From: Cephalotus follicularis
Taxonomy: Eukaryota > Streptophyta > Magnoliopsida > Oxalidales > Cephalotaceae
Direction of reading: 5' to 3'
NCBI GenBank assembly: GCA_001972305.1
Contig: BDDD01001378.1
Span: 200,561 to 264,560 of the forward strand
Length of the DNA: 64,000 bases
Shown here: piece after piece, positions 57,649 to 64,000 of the stretch
Numbering within the stretch: position 1 is the first letter of the stretch
Layout of the letters: every line of letters starts with the position of its first letter
The notes under the pieces: generated by a model
What the model was told of the DNA's origin: nothing
The model's input: the letters and a program-made list of their open reading frames with translations, nothing else
Databases searched by the model: none
Program-made: the position numbers and the translations under genes

Positions 57649-58020
57649 CTAATTTTCATCGTCAGAATCATCCATATCTGGTAACTCCTCTCTTATGCGC
57701 CTTATCATCATCTGTAGATTTTCCCTAACTCCTCTCATGACTATTCCGTTTATTCCCCAAATATATCTTAACAGGACTTTCAAACTTGATTTTGTTTCCC
57801 TAAGGATACCATCTTTTCTTGCTATCTCTAAATCATACTCTTCCTTTATTTGATATAATTGCGTGTAAAACTCCTCTCTGTTATTTGCTACCATCTGTCT
57901 TAGTTCTTCTTTTTCTTCTTCCAATTCTCTGTTCTTAGCCATCAAGACATGTATTTGCCATTTTACCGGTTCGGATGATCCGCATCGAGAAGATTGCGTA
58001 CTATCGCTTGTCATTGACAT
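57649..58020 (-). CDS. E5 accessory coiled-coil reading frame upstream of gag
   Basis: A 123-codon uninterrupted frame, MSMTSDSTQSSRCGSSEPVK..., is the first frame after the primer site, about 130 nt inside the 5' LTR, and ends 200 nt before gag. The N-terminus is Ser/Thr-rich. The middle (residues about 30-75) is a charged heptad-like coiled coil (KNRELEEEKEELRQM, EEYDLEIARKDG), and the tail is very acidic (PDMDDSDDEN). I do not recognise a family. Its intact state contrasts with the broken gag-pol. It could be an element-specific leader protein, a remnant of a captured gene, or chance. G1 has no counterpart in its much shorter leader. Confidence 0.45.
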   Translation of the reverse strand: MSMTSDSTQSSRCGSSEPVKWQIHVLMAKNRELEEEKEELRQMVANNREEFYTQLYQIKEEYDLEIARKDGILRETKSSLKVLLRYIWGINGIVMRGVRENLQMMIRRIREELPDMDDSDDEN

Positions 58021-58150
58021 CTAAAAAAAAAGGTTAGCAAATCCACAATTTATATCCTCAAATATTTCAATAAATAAACTCTCTGATAGTTTCTAATATA
58101 ACAATATCAACTCCTCATTTTCTTAAATATAAAACTCCATTGATAAAATC

Positions 58151-58163
58151 TCTCTGATACCAA
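58151..58163 (-). other. E5 primer-binding site (initiator Met tRNA)
   Basis: On the minus strand TTGGTATCAGAGA lies three bases inside the right LTR and matches the Met-tRNA 3' end. Confidence 0.85.
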
Positions 58164-59723
58164 TCTTGTAACGCCCCAGATCCGAGTCTACTTTATGCTC
58201 AAAGCGAACTTCGGGGAGTCGGTGTGTTACGTGGTGGTGAAACCTATTATCCTTTAACAATCCTACTAATTTCTAATATCTATAAATAACTTGATATACT
58301 AAACCTTAAAATTTTATACTCTTATTTAAATCATCATAACAATTATAGTCAACATCTTACATCTCCACAGGATATATCAAAAGACATTATACAGCGGAAA
58401 ATATTAGTTTATAATGTCATAAACTATTACACAAACTATATTCTAACATAATTCGTAACATAATTTCCTTCCGAAATATCACTTATGAGCTCCTGCCAAA
58501 GCTCGACTTTCCTCGTTTAATCTTTTCCTGGAAAATTTTAGTTGAAAACAAAAACATTGAAAGGAGTGAGCACCAAAATAGCTCAGTAAGAATTATCGTA
58601 ATAAAACATTATTGAAATTCATTTTCTGGTATTTTTATAAAACCAGTATATTTCACATTCATTTATTTCTTTTCTGATCATATCTCATGAATCGGAATAT
58701 TTCATAAATACTGAGGGGTTTATAAACTTAAATAACCCTGTTGAACCATTGCTTCACCGGGGCATTGTGCACTCCCCGATTACTATCCTTACATCACATG
58801 CATGTCCGAGAGCACTCTCCGCTCTTTCACATTAATCTTTTACTAGATTAATCCACCATGGATCGCAATCCAATCGTTGTTCATCTCAGTTTGTTGCCTT
58901 TTCTCATTTCGTAAAAATAATCATTTCTTGATACGTTGAGTGATCAGCTCAAAACATTCATAAATAATTTCGTACAACATTTTTTTTCTAGAATTTATAT
59001 TTCAAACGGAAATATTTTAAAATAATAATACAGAATTTCGTTAAGAAATTGGCAGCAATTCAACATAGAATTTAAGAATTTACATAAATTTAATATAGAC
59101 ATTTACCACGAATATTGGCAGAAATTTAAAATACAGGAACGTAATAATTATATAAAAGATATATACAAATAAATTATTTAAATATCGAGCATAAAAATTG
59201 CTTAATTGAAATATTAAATTAAAAATTAACTTCCTCCACTCGGTCAGACGGATATACCGATCATATCGATGGGAAAGTTAAATTAAATTGAGTTGATAAA
59301 ATAAACGGTTGCAACGAGCATAAAACTGCTTAATTGAAATATTAAATTAAAAATTAACTTCCTCCACTCGGTCAGACGGATATACCGATCATATCGATGG
59401 GAATGTTAAATTAAATTGAGCTGAATACTAAACTAAAATACTTGAAAAGAATGAGTAGAAATTCCTAACATAAAGTATTTTTAGAAAAAAGAACAGGAGT
59501 CCTTACCTTGCTTTATCGCCTTCTCTCTTTTCTCCACACTGAAGAAATTACTATGCTGAAATCCCAACAAAATTCCCTTTTCTCCTCTTCCCTTCTTTCT
59601 CTCTCTCTCTTCCTTCTCTTCTTTCTCTCTTTCTCTCTTCCTTCTCTTCTTTCTCTTTCTCTCTTCCTTCTCTCAGTAAACTTTCTCTAAATTTTTCTAC
59701 TGATTACTCACTAAATATTACTG

Positions 59724-59732
59724 CTATTTATA
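59724..59732 (-). promoter_or_regulatory. TATA-like box of E5 5' LTR
   Basis: TATAAATAG on the minus strand, conserved in both LTRs. A GA-rich tract follows downstream, and the palindrome cluster lies upstream in U3. Confidence 0.6.
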
Positions 59733-59815
59733 GGTAAAAACGCCACCTCTAATTTTGTCTTTTTCTGCCAAATTTTTACCGCGTCTGTTCGTTGCACAAA
59801 ACGTCAAAAAACGAC

Positions 59816-60136
59816 TCAAAGCGTCGACGTTTTCGCTCTAAGCGTCGACGGTCACAGGCTTGACCTGAGCTTTTCACCTCTATCCCGACTAAAGCGCTTA
59901 CGCTTTCTTACAAAGCATCGACGCTATTAAGTCTTCGTCCAAGTCAACAGACATACCTGACTTCAAAGCGTTGATATTTTCATTTAGAGCGTCGACCGTT
60001 GCTCAAACCGTCGACTCTTTATCCCTAAGCGTCGACGGTTAGAGGTATATTTCCAATTTACCTTTGCACTAGTTTAAAGCGCAGATATAAGATGTTTAAG
60101 CGTCGACCGTTACTACCAAAGCGTCGACGCTTTAAG
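59816..60136. repeat. AAAGCGTCGACGCTTT palindrome cluster (E5 right LTR)
   Basis: Matches the 52086-52400 cluster site by site with a few differences. Placed upstream of the TATA box in the transcribed direction. Confidence 0.9.
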
Positions 60137-60394
60137 TGGAACTGTCGGCGCTTTAGACAGTTTTCCTTCTCATCACTTAGCCAATAAAAATTTTCTTCCT
60201 GGGGCGCTGCCCTCCGAACCCCTCCCCGCTGTCCCGGCAGCGGGACCCCCCGTCCGCTCACCGGGGAGCGGAACCCCCATACTCCCCGAGCGTAGCGTCA
60301 TACTACGGGTCCCTTGAAATATTTGCTAACAACACAATAGCAATCATTTTCCATAATTAATATCTTACATGGAAATTTGGGTCCTTACAAACAG

Positions 60395-61007
60395 TATGTC
60401 GTGTAACGGTACAGTGGCAATACAGTATAGTGACAGTAATAGTACAGTACAATGCACAGTGAACAGTAACCATGTACAATAACAGTGGCAGTAACAGTAA
60501 CAGTGCAGTATATCAGTGTACAGTTACGGACAGTTTTGATATACCAACCGTTCCTAAGCAGGGTATATCTAGCTAGTCCTAATCACATCGAAGGCCACAG
60601 GCCTGCAGGCACTCAGTTTACAGTTAACAATATATATAGGGACAAACAATCCATAGGTCCATTCCACTATCTACGCACTCTCTGAGTCGTAGATGAGTAG
60701 GGTGAGAAAACACTGACTAAACAGTTCAGTTTGGTCCTCCCACGAGGTGGGGTAAACACTATTCAGTGTGGTCCTCCCACGATACGGGGTAAACACTATT
60801 CAGTATGGTCCTCCCACTATGTGGGGTAAACACTATTCAGTATGGTATTATATGACGTGGTCTAACATTCATGACCTTCATGACGGAAATGAGGGTCATG
60901 AATGGGTTATTTCTTTTGGTCTCAATAGTAACAGTAAACAGTCCAACAGTAATCATAAAGTAGTCGCACCCAGTATCAGTAAAAATAGCAGTAACAGTAG
61001 AACACAA
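60395..61007. repeat. ACAGT-rich region right of E5, probable E4 continuation
   Basis: Non-coding, with many AACAGTAACAGT-type short repeats and a 37-bp minisatellite. Its ACAGT-rich character matches 50336-50432 left of E5, consistent with one older sequence split by E5. Assignment to the E4 LTR is tentative. Confidence 0.4.
60725..60845. repeat. 37-bp minisatellite
   Basis: Three units starting TTCAGTNTGGTCCTCCCAC at 60725, 60762 and 60799, and a fourth partial unit at 60836. The period is exactly 37 bp. Confidence 0.9.
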
Positions 61008-62164
61008 TGTATATATGCAACCAAAGGCAAATAAATAAAATATTTAAAGAGAGAGAGTTAGAGAGTTGCAAACACGGTTTTAAAGTGGTTCAGCTTAACT
61101 CTTGCCTACGTCCACTTTTCCCAAGGATCTCCTTGAGTTTCCACTAGTCTCCGAATAAATTTTCAGGCGCTATTCGATGCACCGTTACACTTTGTTCGTG
61201 ATTGAGCTCAATCACTTACAATCTTTGTGTTCACTCCCCTACTACAATCAAGGTTTATAATGAAGATTTTGGGTTTGATCTTAACCTCTTAAAGGTTAGA
61301 TTTTACAAGATAATAGCTCTCAAACTAATATGAACAAAAAATAAGCTAAGGCACAAAAAGAACTTTGATATGAAGCTATGATGAACTTGGTTGCTCTTGT
61401 TGTGATTTTTCTTGATTGATCTTTGTATTTTTTTTCACTTGTGTTCTTGTTGTGTTCTCTCTTCAATTTGTTGTGTTTATTCGTTGGGTGTGTCTTGGAG
61501 TTTGTTGCTTAAAAGACGGCACATTAAAAATCTGCTAGATATTGTCTCCATTGCGCAAAGCATCGACGAAGTACTTTAAAGCGTCGATGCTTATGTGACC
61601 GTTGGAAGTTTGAATTTGAAAACTCTGCTCTAAGCGCTGGAGGTCTTGAGTTTCGGGGTCGACGGTTGTTCTCAAAGCACTGACGGTTTATTCTGAGCGT
61701 CGCTGCTTTGTGCATTTCTTTTTGCTTCAATCAACAGTAGTCCTGACCGCTGATATAAGGTGTCTACCCGCTGACGCCTTGGCTTTAAAGCGTTGAAGCT
61801 TTAATCTGAGCGTCACCGCTTTGTGTAATTCTGTTGGCTTCAATTAACACTGGTCCTGACCGCTGATATATTGTGTCTTAACTGTTGATGCCTTGGCTTC
61901 AAAGCGCTGACGCTTTATTCTGAGTGTCGCCGGTTTGAGCACTTTCTCCTTTGCTCGAAATGCACCAACTATTGACGCTTTGCACCCAGCTTCGACAGTT
62001 TGACAAAGCGCTGATGCTTGCTTATAAAGCATCGCCTCTTTAACCTGTATCTGCAATTTCCTGGTTTGTTTTTGAAGCATTCTAACTTTACTTGCATAAA
62101 CAGAAACTTCATTAAATGCAAATATGTTATCATCAAAACTATGATTGAGACATAAATGTTAATA
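61008..62164 (-). repeat. C3: Sirevirus-like copia LTR, minus strand
   Basis: On the minus strand it follows a polypurine tract and shares landmarks with the C1 LTR (TCTCAATNATA...TTTGCATTTAA near its start; GGAAACTCAAGGAGATCC, GTGGACGTAGGC and GAACCACTTTAAAAC near its end). The low-coordinate edge at TGTATATATGC is approximate. A degenerate palindrome cluster of the AAAGCGTCGACGCTTT type lies at about 61550-62040. It is older and more diverged than C1. Confidence 0.7.
61550..62040. repeat. Degenerate TCGA palindrome cluster (C3 LTR)
   Basis: About fifteen decayed sites such as AAAGCATCGACGAAG, TTAAAGCGTCGATGCTT, AAAGCGCTGACGCTTT and TAAAGCGTTGAAGCTTT. Many have lost the CG by C-to-T type changes. 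Confidence 0.7.
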
Positions 62165-62640
62165 ATCTCCCCCTTTTTGATGATGACAAAATTTGCTATA
62201 CTTTTAAACAAGTTAGGAGAATTATAATGCAAAAGTAAAAGAAATGACATAACTCATGTTTAAACATAAGTTTTAACTCCCCCTCAATTCATAACCTCCC
62301 CCTTAGTGTGACAAGGGGTAATTAACTTGTCATTGCTTTTCTATCTCCCCATCTCTTCCTATATTTTCTCCCCCTTTTTGTTATCACTTCAAAAAGGTGT
62401 AATCATAATCATGAATGCATAACTTCATAACATTCAAAACACGAATTATAATCATAAAACTATTGACAATCATTCAACTCACAACAAAAAATCAATATTA
62501 CAGACATTGTTTTCGCAGTTCAAACATATAAATAGATTGCAAACTATCATAATTTTAATCAAACAGACTTCATTACAAGTTTATCAAGCTGTTTTTCAAA
62601 AACATCAAAAACCATCATAATGCAAAATGAGAAATGAAAT
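62165..62640 (-). other. C3 3' non-coding tract with multiple polypurine tracts
   Basis: Pyrimidine runs on the plus strand (purine runs on the minus strand) at 62165-62178, 62275-62287, 62293-62306, 62343-62356 and 62367-62381, all of the AAAAGGGGGAGA type. The arrangement matches 515-811 in C1. No coding signal. Confidence 0.7.
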
Positions 62641-62649
62641 GCATAATGC

Positions 62650-62988
62650 TCAGTCGTCCATGGGAGTATCCACGTCGTTGTTTTTTACATCCAAATCTCC
62701 CAGCTCATCAGTAGCTCCTCCATCCTCTCTTTGAGTAGCTTCAAGTTCGTCGCTCAAGGATGTAATTAAACTTTCATCTCCAACCATTCCTTTTGCCACA
62801 AGTCTTCTTGCCATTCTCTCTTGCCTTCTCTTGATGGTTTGAACATCGACCTTTAAGTCTTTGACCTCTTGCTGTATTCCTTTGATCGCTTCCAAGAGTT
62901 CTTCGAATTGAGTGCTTGGCATGTTGACATTTTGTGTCGGATTGACTTGAGGCTCGTTTGTAGCTTGTCCTTGAGCTTCATCACCCAT
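62650..62988 (-). pseudogene. C3 3' reading frame, coiled-coil end of a Sirevirus-like extra ORF
   Basis: On the minus strand MGDEAQGQATNEPQVNP..., with FEELLEAIKGIQQEVKDL and TIKRRQERMARRL forming a coiled coil, then an acidic end. Its place between pol and the 3' non-coding tract is where Sireviruses can carry an envelope-like ORF. The upstream part is cut off by the E6 LTR at 63055. Identity is inferred mainly from position. Confidence 0.45.
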
Positions 62989-63054
62989 TTCCTTACCTTT
63001 CTAATCTTCAATCATCCTATTTGAATCCTCTTCTCTCAGGATCCAAGTGCCTAG

Positions 63055-64000
63055 TGTAATACCCCGTACCTTTTTGGAGATTTATGAGTTTTTTTTCTTT
63101 TAAAGTTATATGATATGCTTCTTTTGTATTTTGGGCTTATGTGTAATAATGGATAAGAGAAGGATATGTTAAGCCAAGGTTTAAGGTAGAATTGTGAAAG
63201 TTGAAGGACTTTTGTGGAAAGTTTCTTGAGGAACATTCCAACTTCCAAGACGTTTGACGGCTTAAGATGGGATTAGTGTGGAGATATCCTGAGATTTGAA
63301 TATCCTTTCTTCTAGCTTCTGTAGATTAGAGAGAGAGAGCTCTAGTTTTCTTTTCTTCTTCTTCTTCGTTCTTTCTCCTGGACCAGTAGCAGTTGAAGCT
63401 TTCCGAGCACAGCAGTGGAAGAAGCAAACAAGCCAGAGGAAGAGAGTAGTAGAGAAGAAGGGACGTTAGCGTCCAAGGAAGTAGCAAGAACTGTGAGTGG
63501 GACATCCTTTCTTTTAAAGGCATTTTATTGCTCATCTCATATTCTTTGAGAATCCTTCTCCTCAGCTTCAGTTTGAGTAAGTGAGTTATGATGGGAAGTT
63601 GTTTTCCCTAATGTCTCATGTTAACCATTCTTTTTTAGTGGAGTGTTCCCAGAGCCCAGAGCAAGATGTTATGTAGCCTTGATATCGATCATCTTCAGAT
63701 TAGATGACGTGTACGTGTTCACCCCCATCCTCAGCGTACCTATTTTCTATCATGGGTTGTTGAGTGAGTCTGCCCCCAGGTCCTACTTGGATCTCCTTAC
63801 ATTATGGCTTGGACAGTGTGCATGTTGAGTACAGCTGAACACATATGTAAAAGCTCCTTCCTCCTTAGCCTATCATCACAGGATGAGAAGTTGAGTGAGT
63901 ATGTCCCTGGGTTCCATACCTGGATCCCCTTGCATTGTTGCTAGGACAATGTATAGCGGTGAGTACAGTTGAGCTAAGTTATCAGATATAGTAGTATAGA
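63055..64000 (+). mobile_element. E6: start of another gypsy-type LTR, runs off the window
   Basis: TGTAATACCCCG follows CCTAG (63050-63054), the candidate left target duplication. The layout resembles the G1 LTR, including the CCCNGGTTCC...ACCTGGATC...GCTNGGACA segment seen in G1 near 13625-13680. A related pair of such segments, about 130 bp apart (about 63763-63837 and 63893-63976), is a local duplication. No coding sequence is visible. Confidence 0.6.

Larger units (their letters stand above)
50433..60389 (-). mobile_element. E5: Tekay/Del-like chromovirus (Ty3/gypsy), near full length
   Basis: Two LTRs of 2225 and 2223 bp (50433-52657 and 58167-60389) flank a minus-strand interior with primer site, an extra reading frame, gag, pol, chromodomain and polypurine tract. 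The 5-bp duplication AACAG is perfect on both sides (50428-50432 and 60390-60394). The LTRs differ by only a low single-digit percentage by eye, so this is the youngest datable element here. The coding region nevertheless carries about seven breaks. Confidence 0.9.
58167..60389 (-). repeat. E5 5' LTR (right copy)
   Basis: TGTAACGCCCC...GGGTCCTTACA, nearly identical to the left LTR, with long stretches of perfect identity (for example 59040-59690 against 51310-51960). The TATA-like box is at 59724-59732 on the minus strand. Confidence 0.9.

Overview
The window looks like a repeat-dense, probably heterochromatic stretch of a flowering-plant nuclear genome. The evidence is plant-type LTR retrotransposons throughout (Sirevirus-like Ty1/copia, Tekay/Del-like and Tat-like Ty3/gypsy), initiator-Met-tRNA primer sites, a tRNA-derived SINE, palindromic MITEs and a probable endogenous pararetrovirus scrap. 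I found no convincing host protein gene, tRNA, rRNA or CRISPR array. The species cannot be named from this.

Layout. (1) 1-2052: 3' part of a Sirevirus-like copia element (C1), with several polypurine tracts and an LTR packed with near-palindromes. Its end falls exactly inside the protease region of (2), so it appears nested there. (2) 2053-10772: a Tat-lineage gypsy element with pol on +, an antisense gene on - that has its own TATA box, leader-intron signals and poly(A) signal, and a 3' LTR. (3) 10773-11820: caulimovirid-like fossil on -. (4) 12105-12705 plus 35853-36144: three palindromic MITE copies, the third split by (5). (5) 12706-35847: a Tekay/Del-like gypsy element (G1) with target duplication ATATT. 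Its gag is interrupted by a 4.1 kb LTR-like insertion (16104-20168, duplication CTTAG). Its 3' LTR is interrupted by a non-coding element E2 (26432-35588), whose right LTR holds another solo LTR (31238-32997, duplication CCACA).

(6) 36145-41560: unassigned DNA with a solo LTR D1 (37358-40264, duplication ACTAA) and an isolated palindrome cluster. (7) 41581-41747: SINE. (8) 41760-46873: broken copia element C2. (9) 46891-61007: pieces of an old LTR (E4) split by D2, an opposite-strand relative of D1, and by a relatively young Tekay/Del-like element E5 (50433-60389, - strand, duplication AACAG). (10) 61008-63054: LTR and 3' part of a Sirevirus-like element C3 on -. (11) 63055-64000: start of a further LTR (E6).

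The most unusual signal is not a gene. At least five LTR families from both the copia and gypsy superfamilies, plus one orphan block, carry clusters of short palindromes with a TCGA core. Three versions occur: AAAGACATCGACGTCTTT, AAAGCGTCGACGCTTT and CAGTCGACTG. Two further LTR families carry other family-specific dyads (GGGCTNAGCCC and GCCGAGGA/TCCTCGGC). Other points of interest are the complete-looking antisense gene in the Tat element, an uninterrupted coiled-coil reading frame before gag in E5, duplicated polypurine tracts, and the datable nesting order. All positions, families and counts of breaks were read by eye.
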